Of a DNA stretch of 38,032 nt, positions 26,347 through 33,528 are shown piece after piece. The stretch covers positions 1 to 38,032 of the forward strand of contig JABLXZ010000005.1 of assembly GCA_013177935.1 (NCBI GenBank). The letters run 5' to 3'. How positions within the stretch are numbered: position 1 is the first letter of the stretch; each line of letters opens with the position of its first letter. The notes under the pieces are model-generated. The model was not told the DNA's origin, searched no databases, and was given only the letters and a program-made list of their open reading frames with translations. This DNA comes from a candidate division WOR-3 bacterium (GTDB taxonomy: Bacteria > Hydrothermota > Tepidihabitantia > Tepidihabitantales > Tepidihabitantaceae). The position numbers were made by a program, and so were the translations under genes.

Positions 26347-27753
26347 ATGAGCCAGGAAAAACCATCCGCACCCAACACCAATCTACCACCTCATCCCGAA
26401 GACACCGTCCCCAACAACCCTGATGCCGGGGTTGAACCATTGACCCCGCGCAAGAGCCAGTTATTACCGGTGTTGCGGATTCCGGAGTTTGTGGTGTTTG
26501 CCCTCTCCCAGGCTTTTTCTCTGTTCGGTGACAAACTGGACTATATGGCACTTCTCGCGATGATTGCCTACTACGCCACCCGGTTCGGCTGGGAAAGTGC
26601 CCGGGCAATCTCCTACCTTTCGGTCGTGGTCGCCCTGCCCACGGTACTATTTGGACCGCTTGCCGGCGTTCTCGTTGACCGCTGGGACCGGCGCAAGGTG
26701 ATGATTGTGTGCGACTCCTGCCGGACGGTGCTCGTGCTACTCATCCCGCTCCTTGCCATCGCCACCAATCAACTGCTCCTCGTCTACTTTCTTGCCTTTT
26801 TAGTGTTTCTCTTTGGCTTATTCTTCAACACCTCCCGGCTCGCAATCATCCCCAACCTCGTGGGACCGGAGCGGGTGCTCGGTGCCAACTCGGTCTTAAA
26901 CATCATTGGCCGGCTCGCAACATTCGCCGGAATGGTTCTCGGCGGTTTAATCGTGGACTGGAACGGCTGGGCACGCATGGGAATTAGACCGGTCTGGACC
27001 GCGGGATTTTACCTTGACTCCTTCACCTATTTCGTCTCGGTCATTTCGCTCCTCTTTATCTTCAAGCGGCTTGCCAGCGGCAAGAAGTACAACGCACCGC
27101 ACCAGCCCGAGGTTCAACTTTTTATCAAAGAGCAGTCCCGGATGATTGAAAGTGTCAAAGGGTTGCTGCGCGTGGTCAAAGGCGAGCCCGCGGTCTGGTT
27201 CGTTTACTCCTCAATCGTTTTGATGGTGATTTTGGGCGCCGCGGTCATCGTCCTCTATGTTCCGGTGATTCAGTCAAGCCGGGAACTGGGCGGTGTTGGT
27301 CTGGGTACCAAGGGTGTTGGTTATGTCGCGGCTATCGGCTCAATCGGCTTACTCCTTTCCTCAATGGGTTACGGCATCATTGGCCATCGCCTGCCCAAAC
27401 ACAAGGTCATCCTTGTCTGTTTTTTAGTGATGGGTGCGGTTGTCGCCGGACTCGCCGCCTCAAAGACATTCGCGCCGGTTGCACCCTTGATATTTATCGC
27501 CGGATTGGCACTGTCACCGGTCTATATCGGTATGGACACCCTGTTACACGAAGCGGTGCCCGAAGAGGTCCGGGGCCGTATCTTTTCCACCCGGGACTGG
27601 CTCTTACATCTACTTTTTGCCATTGCCGCATTTTTAATCGGACAGTTGACCAACTTCTTCTCCAGCCGGCGGTTACTGTTTGGTTTTGGAATTCTGGTCG
27701 TCGTCGCTTGTATTGCCGGGTTTTTTGTCACCCGGAATAAGAAAATCGGCTAA
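26347..27753 (+). CDS. MFS transporter with hydrophilic N-terminal extension
   Basis: This 468-residue membrane protein has about 12 membrane segments and resembles the EntS/MFS_3-type exporters, with the loop-2 motif GVLVDRWDRRKVMI and the LVGPERVLGANSVLNII segment typical of that group. The first 40 residues are rich in Pro, Asn and Asp, with no membrane segment. The MFS half-repeat returns after the central loop (about 250-290). No substrate can be named. It starts three bases after the glycosyltransferase stop, which may hint at export of a glycosylated product (weak inference). Confidence 0.88.
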   Translation: MSQEKPSAPNTNLPPHPEDTVPNNPDAGVEPLTPRKSQLLPVLRIPEFVVFALSQAFSLFGDKLDYMALLAMIAYYATRFGWESARAISYLSVVVALPTVLFGPLAGVLVDRWDRRKVMIVCDSCRTVLVLLIPLLAIATNQLLLVYFLAFLVFLFGLFFNTSRLAIIPNLVGPERVLGANSVLNIIGRLATFAGMVLGGLIVDWNGWARMGIRPVWTAGFYLDSFTYFVSVISLLFIFKRLASGKKYNAPHQPEVQLFIKEQSRMIESVKGLLRVVKGEPAVWFVYSSIVLMVILGAAVIVLYVPVIQSSRELGGVGLGTKGVGYVAAIGSIGLLLSSMGYGIIGHRLPKHKVILVCFLVMGAVVAGLAASKTFAPVAPLIFIAGLALSPVYIGMDTLLHEAVPEEVRGRIFSTRDWLLHLLFAIAAFLIGQLTNFFSSRRLLFGFGILVVVACIAGFFVTRNKKIG

Positions 27754-27773
27754 ATAGCTAAAAAGGAGGAATA

Positions 27774-28877
27774 ATGTTTGACCCAAGAATTGAAAAACTG
27801 GCAAAACTGATGGTCCGTTACAGCGTCCGGCTCAAAAAAGGCGAATGGGCGGTAATCTATGGTCCAGCCAATGCCGAACCCTTGTTAAAGGCGCTGGAAC
27901 TGGAGGCGTTGAAGGTTGGTGCCAATGTGACCCTGCGCGTCACTATTCCGGACGCCACCTATCTTCTGTTCCGCAATGCAAAACCCCAGCAGTTGCGCTT
28001 TGTCGCGCCGACCGACCTCGTGGAGGTGGAAAAGGCGGATGCGCTAATCTTTGTGCGGGGCGGCTGGAATCTGAAAGAGTTGACCGGCATCGATGCGGCA
28101 AATATGAGTATCTATCAAAGCGCCCGCAAGGTCCTGCTCCAGCGCCGATTGCAGCGCGAGGCGGAAGGAAAACTGCGCTGGGTTCTGACCAACTTTCCGA
28201 CCGATGCCCTGGCACAAGAGGCGGCGATGTCCCGGATTGAGTACGAGGAGTTTGTGTTTGGTGCCGGTCTGTTAGACAGACCGAACCCAATCCGGGAGTG
28301 GCAGAAGATATCAAAACGGCAACAGCGGTTGATTGCCAAACTGAACCGGCTCAGCACCATCCGCATCGTGGGTCAGGACACCGACATCACCTTTGGGGTC
28401 CGGGGCAGAAAATGGGCAAACTGCGATGGCCACAACAACTTCCCGGATGGTGAGGTATTCACCGGACCCGAAGAAGATAAAACCGAAGGCGTAATCCGCT
28501 ACACCTATCCGGCAATCTATCAGGGCAAAGAGGTGGAGAATATCCGGCTCGTGTTCAAAAAGGGTAAGGTGGTGGAAATGTCCGCGGACAAAGGTGCCGA
28601 CATCCTCCGGGCGATGGTTAACACCGATGAAGGCGCAAAACGGGTGGGTGAACTCGCCTTTGGTACCAACTACTCAATCCAGCGGTTTACCAAGGACATC
28701 CTGTTTGACGAAAAAATTGGCGGTACCGTCCATGTCGCCCTGGGCACCGGCTATCCGAAAACCGGCAGTAAAAACCGCTCGGTCATTCACTGGGATATGG
28801 TTTGCGACACAAGAAAAGGTTTTACCGTTTATGGCGATGGCAAACCAATAATGAAAGACGGGAGGTTTCTGATATGA
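27774..28877 (+). CDS. M29-family aminopeptidase
   Basis: This 367-residue protein is a thermophilic-type (AmpS/PepS) M29 metallo-aminopeptidase. Family signatures are FPDGEVFTGP (metal-binding glutamate), LFDEKIGGTVHVALG (glutamate and histidine) and SVIHWDMVCDTR (histidine and aspartate), in the correct order in the C-terminal half. The N-terminal domain (about 1-180) is the expected alpha/beta cap. It releases N-terminal residues from cytoplasmic peptides. A clear AGGAGG ribosome-binding site sits at 27765-27770. Its stop overlaps the start of the GAF gene. Confidence 0.94.
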   Translation: MFDPRIEKLAKLMVRYSVRLKKGEWAVIYGPANAEPLLKALELEALKVGANVTLRVTIPDATYLLFRNAKPQQLRFVAPTDLVEVEKADALIFVRGGWNLKELTGIDAANMSIYQSARKVLLQRRLQREAEGKLRWVLTNFPTDALAQEAAMSRIEYEEFVFGAGLLDRPNPIREWQKISKRQQRLIAKLNRLSTIRIVGQDTDITFGVRGRKWANCDGHNNFPDGEVFTGPEEDKTEGVIRYTYPAIYQGKEVENIRLVFKKGKVVEMSADKGADILRAMVNTDEGAKRVGELAFGTNYSIQRFTKDILFDEKIGGTVHVALGTGYPKTGSKNRSVIHWDMVCDTRKGFTVYGDGKPIMKDGRFLI

Positions 28878-29323
28878 AGTACCAGGCACAATTAGACGAA
28901 CTGCGGGAACTGGTCCGCGCCAGCCAGCGTGCCGAAGATGCCCAGGCACGCGTCGTTATGACGCTGAAAAAACATTTCCCGGAGTTCAACTGGGTTGGCA
29001 TCTTCCGGCTTGAGGGCAACAACCTTGTACTCGGACCATACCAGGGTAAAGAGCCGAAAGGGTTTGAAAAGATTCCGGTGGGCAGGGGTATCTGCGGTAC
29101 GGTTGCGGTAACGATGCGCACCGAGGTGGTGCCCGATGTCAGCGCCGATGCCCGCTACCTGACCTGCTTTTCCGAAACCCGCTCCGAACTGGTTGTGCCG
29201 ATAATCAAACAGGGCAAATTCTGGGGCGAGATTGCGATTGATGCCTCTCAGCCCCACGCCTTTACCCGGGACGAGATTGCCCTAATTGAAGAGGCGGCAA
29301 AACTCCTTGCCGAACTGGTTTAA
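28874..29323 (+). CDS. GAF-domain protein, free methionine-(R)-sulfoxide reductase-like
   Basis: This 149-residue protein is a single GAF domain. The pattern GRGICGTVA (Cys74), DVSADARYLTCFSETRSELVVPI (Cys98) and WGEIAIDAS follows that of free methionine-(R)-sulfoxide reductases, which use cysteines in the same two places. Repair of oxidized free methionine is therefore likely but not certain, because the third family cysteine is absent. The ATG overlaps the M29 stop (ATGA) after GGGAGG. An in-frame upstream start inside the M29 gene is rejected. Its stop interlocks with the convergent gene. Confidence 0.82.
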   Translation: MKYQAQLDELRELVRASQRAEDAQARVVMTLKKHFPEFNWVGIFRLEGNNLVLGPYQGKEPKGFEKIPVGRGICGTVAVTMRTEVVPDVSADARYLTCFSETRSELVVPIIKQGKFWGEIAIDASQPHAFTRDEIALIEEAAKLLAELV

Positions 29324-30450
29324 CCGGCGCGGCTGGTAATCCGCAGGTCAAAACCCCGGCGCCGCAGTTCCTGAATAAACCGCTTTGTCGGAATTGCCCT
29401 TTCTGCGGGCAAAACACCCTTGCTTAAAACCTGTCCCCGACCGAGTAACAACGCGACAATCGCCGCGGAAAAGCCGGTGGTGCGCATCATCGCGGTCAAC
29501 CCCGTTTTGGGGTCCGCATAGTCAATCAACTGATAACGAACCGTCCGCTTCTTGCCCGCCTTTATCCCCTTGACCTCGACCCGCAGTAAAACCACATCGT
29601 CCGTTTCAAAACCGAGGGTGCGCTCCAGTGCACAGGCGAGTTGCGCCCGCGGTATCCGGCGCCAGTTGCCAACTGCGGCTTTTAATAGCAAAAGAAACAT
29701 CAACCGGTGCCCGGGATAACGAATCGTCTTGTAGTCCAGGGTCTTGACTTTACCCTGAAAAGTCTCGGGCAGGGTCGAAGAGCCGCCCGAAGTGTGAAAC
29801 GCCTCAAGGGTGCCAAACGGCTCGGGAAACCGGATTGGCTCCACACCGGTAAGCGGCGGCACCTTTTTAATCTTACCGCCCTCTAAGACCAGACAGGGCT
29901 CAGCGTACTCATTCAAAAGCCCCTGGGCAGAGAACACCAGTTTGTAGAACAAAGGCGGTTTGGGTTTAACCGGTAAACCGCCCACGCGGATGTGAATCGC
30001 CTCGGTTTTATCCAGCCGGCTCACACCGTCCGCGGCAAGGATGTTTGCCATCCCCGGCGCCAAGCCACAGTCCGGCACAACTGTGATGCCAGCAACTTTT
30101 GCCTCTTTGTTCAGGGCAAACTGGCGCCGCACCACCGTGTTGTTGCCACCGAGGTCGCAAAAATTGGTTCGGGCAGCAATCGCCCGTTTGGTGAGCCGCA
30201 GATTAAAGTTGTAAGGAACACAACTCACCGCCACCGCGCAACGGCCGATTAAAGACAAAAGATTTCGGTCCGTGGCATCGGCTTGAATCGTGACCACCTT
30301 CGGGCTCGCCAGAAAATTTTTTAAACTTTGCAACCGCCTCTTATCAACATCAATCAGATAAACCTTCGCCACATCCTTCTGCTGGATAAGGTCAAACGCT
30401 ACCGCCTTTGCCATCAAACCCGAACCGAATACAACCGTCTCCACCTTCAC
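29320..30450 (-). CDS. Saccharopine dehydrogenase-like oxidoreductase
   Basis: This 376-residue protein has an N-terminal NAD(P)-binding Rossmann motif (VVFGSGLMAKAV, about 6-17) with the acidic end of strand 2 (YLIDVDKRR). A saccharopine dehydrogenase-type catalytic domain follows, containing FCDLGGNN and DCGLAPGMANILA, both conserved in this family. The exact substrate (an amino-acid/ketoacid pair such as lysine-related compounds) is not fixed. The start codon is GTG: 30450 touches the GGAGG site, whereas GTG 30444 has ideal spacing and would remove two residues. The 3' end interlocks with the GAF gene stop. Confidence 0.87.
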   Translation of the reverse strand: MKVETVVFGSGLMAKAVAFDLIQQKDVAKVYLIDVDKRRLQSLKNFLASPKVVTIQADATDRNLLSLIGRCAVAVSCVPYNFNLRLTKRAIAARTNFCDLGGNNTVVRRQFALNKEAKVAGITVVPDCGLAPGMANILAADGVSRLDKTEAIHIRVGGLPVKPKPPLFYKLVFSAQGLLNEYAEPCLVLEGGKIKKVPPLTGVEPIRFPEPFGTLEAFHTSGGSSTLPETFQGKVKTLDYKTIRYPGHRLMFLLLLKAAVGNWRRIPRAQLACALERTLGFETDDVVLLRVEVKGIKAGKKRTVRYQLIDYADPKTGLTAMMRTTGFSAAIVALLLGRGQVLSKGVLPAERAIPTKRFIQELRRRGFDLRITSRAG

Positions 30451-30776
30451 CCTCCTTTTTGTTTCTCTCCTTCTGCCTTGTTCAATGCCGCCTCAAGCAG
30501 CTCCCCGGCAAAAACACCGCTATAACCCTCTTTTGTCTTATAAATCCGGCAGCCAAAGACCGGTGGGTCATTCCGCCGCTCCTTTTCGATGTCAAGCCCG
30601 TTCACCTGAACCGAGGGCGAACCAAGAAAGTGATAACGCCGGGCATCCTCCTCACTATTGATTTCCACCATCTCAACCTCAACATCCAGCCTCTTCTCTT
30701 TTAGTACCTGCTTCAAAAGCGTCAGCGCCGGCTCTTTGTGGGGACAACCCTCAAAATATAAAAACCTTACTTTCAT
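30447..30776 (-). CDS. Small thioredoxin-fold protein with GCPH motif
   Basis: This 109-residue protein begins FLYFEGCPHKEPAL, the strand-loop-helix of a thioredoxin-like fold with a lone Cys11 instead of CxxC. It continues with EVEMVEINSEEDARRYHFLGSPSVQVNGLDIE, a pattern seen in small thioredoxin-like proteins often found with mercury or redox genes. The FLGSPSVQVNG stretch holds the cis-proline. The function is unknown. The long upstream frame is rejected because a good promoter ends seven bases before ATG 30776. Its stop overlaps the GTG of the next gene (GTGA). Confidence 0.77.
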   Translation of the reverse strand: MKVRFLYFEGCPHKEPALTLLKQVLKEKRLDVEVEMVEINSEEDARRYHFLGSPSVQVNGLDIEKERRNDPPVFGCRIYKTKEGYSGVFAGELLEAALNKAEGEKQKGG

Positions 30777-30783
30777 ACCGGTT

Positions 30784-30812
30784 ATAATACATATCTCCAG
30801 GCACACTGGCAA
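30784..30812 (-). promoter_or_regulatory. Promoter of the thioredoxin-fold gene, leaderless
   Basis: TTGCCA (30812-30807) and TATTAT (30789-30784) are each one base from consensus with a 17-base spacer on the minus strand. The -10 ends seven bases before the ATG, so transcription should begin at the start codon itself. It also serves the saccharopine dehydrogenase-like gene downstream. Confidence 0.65.
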
Positions 30813-31118
30813 CCCTGACCTGATTATGCAAAAAAGATGATAGACCAACCGCAATCGCAACTAACAGTTTCAACCCGGCTTATATTCCACTAATTATGAT
30901 GCGTCGGACAAAGTATACTTTAAAGTATACTGCCCGATTTTATTAATTTTCTATCAACCCCTTGTGACAACGGATGTTAACCCGTTTTTACGCTATTTTC
31001 CACACCCAACCCCGGGACTGTATTAGGGATGGTATGGGAAATTGATGCTATTCTTATCTGGTTACAACGCTCCTGACTCCTGATACCTGTTCCCCGCCCC
31101 ATCTTCCTGTTGCCAGAG
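30813..31118. other. Intergenic region with a 20-bp perfect palindrome
   Basis: No gene is seen in this stretch between two divergent transcription units. Its main feature is AGTATACTTTAAAGTATACT (30912-30931), a perfect 20-bp inverted repeat without spacer. It lies about 100 bases upstream of the minus-strand promoter and about 190 bases upstream of the plus-strand promoter, so it could serve as an operator or a binding site for either unit. The remainder shows no obvious structure. Confidence 0.6.
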
Positions 31119-31146
31119 TTGACAGGGGCAATGGTTGTGCTAATAT
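31119..31146 (+). promoter_or_regulatory. Promoter of the RRM protein gene
   Basis: Consensus TTGACA (31119-31124) with TAATAT (31141-31146) 16 bases later; AATATT at 17 bases is an equally good reading. Transcription would start near 31153, giving a long 5' UTR of about 145 nt before ATG 31296, in contrast to the very short leaders of several nearby genes. Confidence 0.6.
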
Positions 31147-31155
31147 TATTCAGTT

Positions 31156-31292
31156 GGTTCTGCCGGGTCCAGAACCAGCCGTAAAGAAGAAGAGACCCGG
31201 AAACGCTTGTGGTCCGTTAAGGTCTGCGTTGGCTGATTTTCTGTCCCGTAGCCTGTAACGTCTCCCCAAGCACAAACCTTACTGGAGGTAAG
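31156..31292 (+). promoter_or_regulatory. Structured 5' UTR of the RRM gene (possible pseudoknot; hairpin over the ribosome-binding site)
   Basis: GGTTCTG (31156-31162) pairs with CAGAACC (31170-31176). The seven-base loop between them, CCGGGTC (31163-31169), is exactly complementary to GACCCGG (31194-31200). The two pairings form a pseudoknot or mutually exclusive hairpins. Just before the gene, CTTAC (31278-31282) pairs with GTAAG (31288-31292), placing TGGAG of the ribosome-binding site in the loop. Such a leader on an RNA-binding protein gene suggests temperature control or autoregulation, as known for cold-shock-type genes. No known riboswitch class was recognised. Confidence 0.5.
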
Positions 31293-31295
31293 TAA

Positions 31296-31574
31296 ATGGG
31301 TAAGCGTGTGTTTGTGGGAAACCTCCCATTCAGCACCACCGAGGAAACCCTGCGGGAACTTTTTTCTCAGCACGGTGAAGTTGCCTCGGTCGAAATAATC
31401 AAAGACAAGTTCACCGAGCGGTCTCGGGGATTTGCCTTTGTGGAAATGGCTACCGATGAGGGAGCCGCAGCCGCCATTGCCGCCCTGAATCAATACGAAC
31501 TGGACGGCAGACAGCTGACCGTGAACGAAGCGCGGGCACGTACCGAAAGACCACCCCGTGGTGGTATGCGGTAA
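31296..31574 (+). CDS. RRM-domain RNA-binding protein
   Basis: This 92-residue protein is a single RNA-recognition motif, of the small bacterial Rbp type. RNP2 is VFVGNL (5-10) and RNP1 is RGFAFVEM (44-51), with the aromatic RNA-contacting residues in place. A short Arg/Gly-rich tail (RARTERPPRGGMR) follows. Such proteins bind single-stranded RNA and are often induced by cold. It starts after GGAGG within a small hairpin and is followed by a strong terminator, so it is monocistronic. Confidence 0.95.
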   Translation: MGKRVFVGNLPFSTTEETLRELFSQHGEVASVEIIKDKFTERSRGFAFVEMATDEGAAAAIAALNQYELDGRQLTVNEARARTERPPRGGMR

Positions 31575-31605
31575 CCGAGCGCGCAATAGCTAACGGTTTT
31601 CACGC

Positions 31606-31640
31606 CGGGCTCTGCCTTGACTGGCAGAGCCCGGTTTTTA
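31606..31640 (+). terminator. Rho-independent terminator of the RRM gene
   Basis: CCGGGCTCTGCC (31606-31617) pairs perfectly over 12 bases with GGCAGAGCCCGG (31624-31635), followed by TTTTT. The six-base loop is TTGACT, which doubles as the -35 box of the accD promoter. Confidence 0.93.
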
Positions 31641-31645
31641 TACTA
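31618..31645 (+). promoter_or_regulatory. accD promoter embedded in the preceding terminator
   Basis: TTGACT (31618-31623), the terminator loop, and TATACT (31640-31645), which begins in the terminator's T tract, are each one base from consensus and 16 bases apart. The -10 ends five bases before the accD ATG, so the mRNA would be leaderless, in keeping with the absence of a ribosome-binding site. Confidence 0.6.
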
Positions 31646-31650
31646 CATCT

Positions 31651-32445
31651 ATGGCGAGCAAGGTCGGTGATACCCTCTGGTTTCGCTGCAACGGCTGCGG
31701 CGAAATCATCTACCGCAAAACATTGGAGTCCAACTTCTACATCTGCAACCGCTGCGGCTTCCACTTCCGGATTAGCCCGGACGACTACATCAAAATCCTT
31801 TTAGACGAAGGCAGCTGGGAAGAACTGGATTCCGGACTTATTGCTGCTGACCCGCTTAAGTTTCCGAAATATCCGGAAAAGGTGAAAGAGGCGCGGGAAA
31901 AGACCGGCAGAAACGACGCCTTCATCTATGGCCGCGGCCTCATCTCCAGCCTGCCCGTGGTGTTCGGCGCAATGGACTTCAGTTTTATCGGTGGCAGTAT
32001 GGGCTCGGTCGTGGGTGAAAAGGTGGCGCGGGCGGTTCGGCTGGCGTACACCGAAAAAAGGCCCCTTATCATCATCGCCACTTCCGGTGGTGCCCGAATG
32101 CAGGAAGGCATCATCTCCCTGATGCAGATGGCAAAAACCTCAGCCGAACTTGGACTTTTGCGCCGCGCCGGTGTCCCGTTTATCTCGATTCCGATTGACC
32201 CTTGCACCGCCGGCGTAATGGCATCGTTCGCCTCGCTCGGTGATGTGATTATCTCTGAACCCGGTGCCCTTTTAGGCTTTGCGGGCCAGCGGGTGATTGA
32301 AGACACGATTGGCCAGAAACTGCCTGAAGGGTTTCAACGCGCCGAATTTATGCTCAAACACGGCTTGATAGACATCGTCTGTATCCGCCGCAACCTCAAG
32401 GAAACGGTCACCCGTATCCTGACCGTCCTCAGTCCCAGAAAATAA
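31651..32445 (+). CDS. accD: Acetyl-CoA carboxylase carboxyltransferase subunit beta
   Basis: This 264-residue protein is the beta half of the carboxyltransferase that makes malonyl-CoA. The N-terminal four-cysteine zinc ribbon is complete (Cys13, Cys16, Cys32, Cys35). The crotonase-fold domain shows DFSFIGGSMGSVVGEK and the TSGGARMQEG stretch that binds the acyl-CoA. accA and the biotin subunits are not in the window, so the complex is encoded at several loci. The ATG has no ribosome-binding site and follows a -10 box closely. An ABC transporter ATPase gene follows 12 bases later. Confidence 0.95.
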   Translation: MASKVGDTLWFRCNGCGEIIYRKTLESNFYICNRCGFHFRISPDDYIKILLDEGSWEELDSGLIAADPLKFPKYPEKVKEAREKTGRNDAFIYGRGLISSLPVVFGAMDFSFIGGSMGSVVGEKVARAVRLAYTEKRPLIIIATSGGARMQEGIISLMQMAKTSAELGLLRRAGVPFISIPIDPCTAGVMASFASLGDVIISEPGALLGFAGQRVIEDTIGQKLPEGFQRAEFMLKHGLIDIVCIRRNLKETVTRILTVLSPRK

Positions 32446-32457
32446 AGGGGTCAATCG

Positions 32458-33528
32458 ATGAGCCAGGTGCTCTTCAAATCGGTCAGCAAAATTTTCAAAA
32501 ACAGGGTCATCGCGGTTGACAATGTCACCCTCGAGATTAAAGACCAGGAGTTCTTTGTCATCCTTGGTCCATCCGGTTGTGGCAAATCGACCCTGCTGCG
32601 CCTTGTTGCCGGGCTGGAAGAACCGGACTCGGGCGAAATTTACATTGGCGACCGCCTGGTCAATACCGTTGAACCCCGGGACCGCGACATTGCGATGGTG
32701 TTCCAGAACTACGCCCTGTACCCCCATATGACGGTATTTGAAAATATGGCGTTCGCCTTAAAACTGCGCCGCCTGCCCGGGGATGAGATTCAACGCCGGG
32801 TTCTGGAAGCCGCCCGCATCCTTGGCATCGAAGAGCTCCTGGACCGCAAACCCGCCGAGATTTCCGGTGGTCAGCGCCAGCGCGTTGCGGTCGGCAGGGC
32901 GATTGTCCGCAACCCCAAGGTGTTTCTGTTTGACGAACCCCTGTCCAACCTTGATGCCAAACTCCGCGTCGGGATGCGGGCAGAACTTGCCCGTCTGCAC
33001 CAGCAACTGAAAACCACCGTCATCTATGTAACCCACGACCAGGTTGAAGCGATGACTTTAGGTCAGCGCATCGCGGTGATGAAGAGCGGCAAACTGCTTC
33101 AGGTTGGTGACCCGGCAACCATCTACAACCGGCCCGCGAACCGGTTCGTTGCCGGTTTTATCGGCTCACCACCGATGAACTTCTTTACCGGCAGAATCAC
33201 CACCAATCCGCTGCGCTTTGTTCACCAATCGTTCACAATTAACCTGCCGGACCACCTTATCCCCGTAGTAAAACCGGAAGGTGAAATCGTTCTCGGTGTC
33301 CGTCCCGAACATATCTTTATCACCGATAACGGTCCGATTAAAGCGGTGGTTGAGGTTACTGAACAGTTAGGCAATGAGGCGCTGGTCTATTTGAAAATCG
33401 GTGCCGACCGTTGTGTCCTGCGCACCAATCCGGACCACGCCCCGCGACCCGGAGATACTGTCAACATCTCTTTGGAAACCGGTAAACTGCACCTGTTTGA
33501 TCCGGTTTCGGAAAACCGGCTGAACTAA
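32458..33528 (+). CDS. MalK/UgpC-type sugar ABC transporter ATPase
   Basis: This 356-residue ATPase has Walker A GPSGCGKST (37-45), the signature ISGGQRQR (about 134-141), Walker B VFLFDEP and the switch histidine in YVTHDQ. A C-terminal regulatory TOBE region (about 240-356) includes LGVRPEHIFI, typical of the MalK/UgpC/MsmK group that energises sugar or glycerol-phosphate importers. No permease or binding protein gene lies nearby, so it may serve several importers elsewhere. It follows accD by 12 bases, and its stop interlocks with the convergent esterase gene. Confidence 0.94.
   Translation: MSQVLFKSVSKIFKNRVIAVDNVTLEIKDQEFFVILGPSGCGKSTLLRLVAGLEEPDSGEIYIGDRLVNTVEPRDRDIAMVFQNYALYPHMTVFENMAFALKLRRLPGDEIQRRVLEAARILGIEELLDRKPAEISGGQRQRVAVGRAIVRNPKVFLFDEPLSNLDAKLRVGMRAELARLHQQLKTTVIYVTHDQVEAMTLGQRIAVMKSGKLLQVGDPATIYNRPANRFVAGFIGSPPMNFFTGRITTNPLRFVHQSFTINLPDHLIPVVKPEGEIVLGVRPEHIFITDNGPIKAVVEVTEQLGNEALVYLKIGADRCVLRTNPDHAPRPGDTVNISLETGKLHLFDPVSENRLN

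Noticed and set aside
30777-30860. 28-codon N-terminal extension of the small thioredoxin-fold protein
   Set aside because: It would cover both promoter boxes, and the fold begins exactly at ATG 30776.
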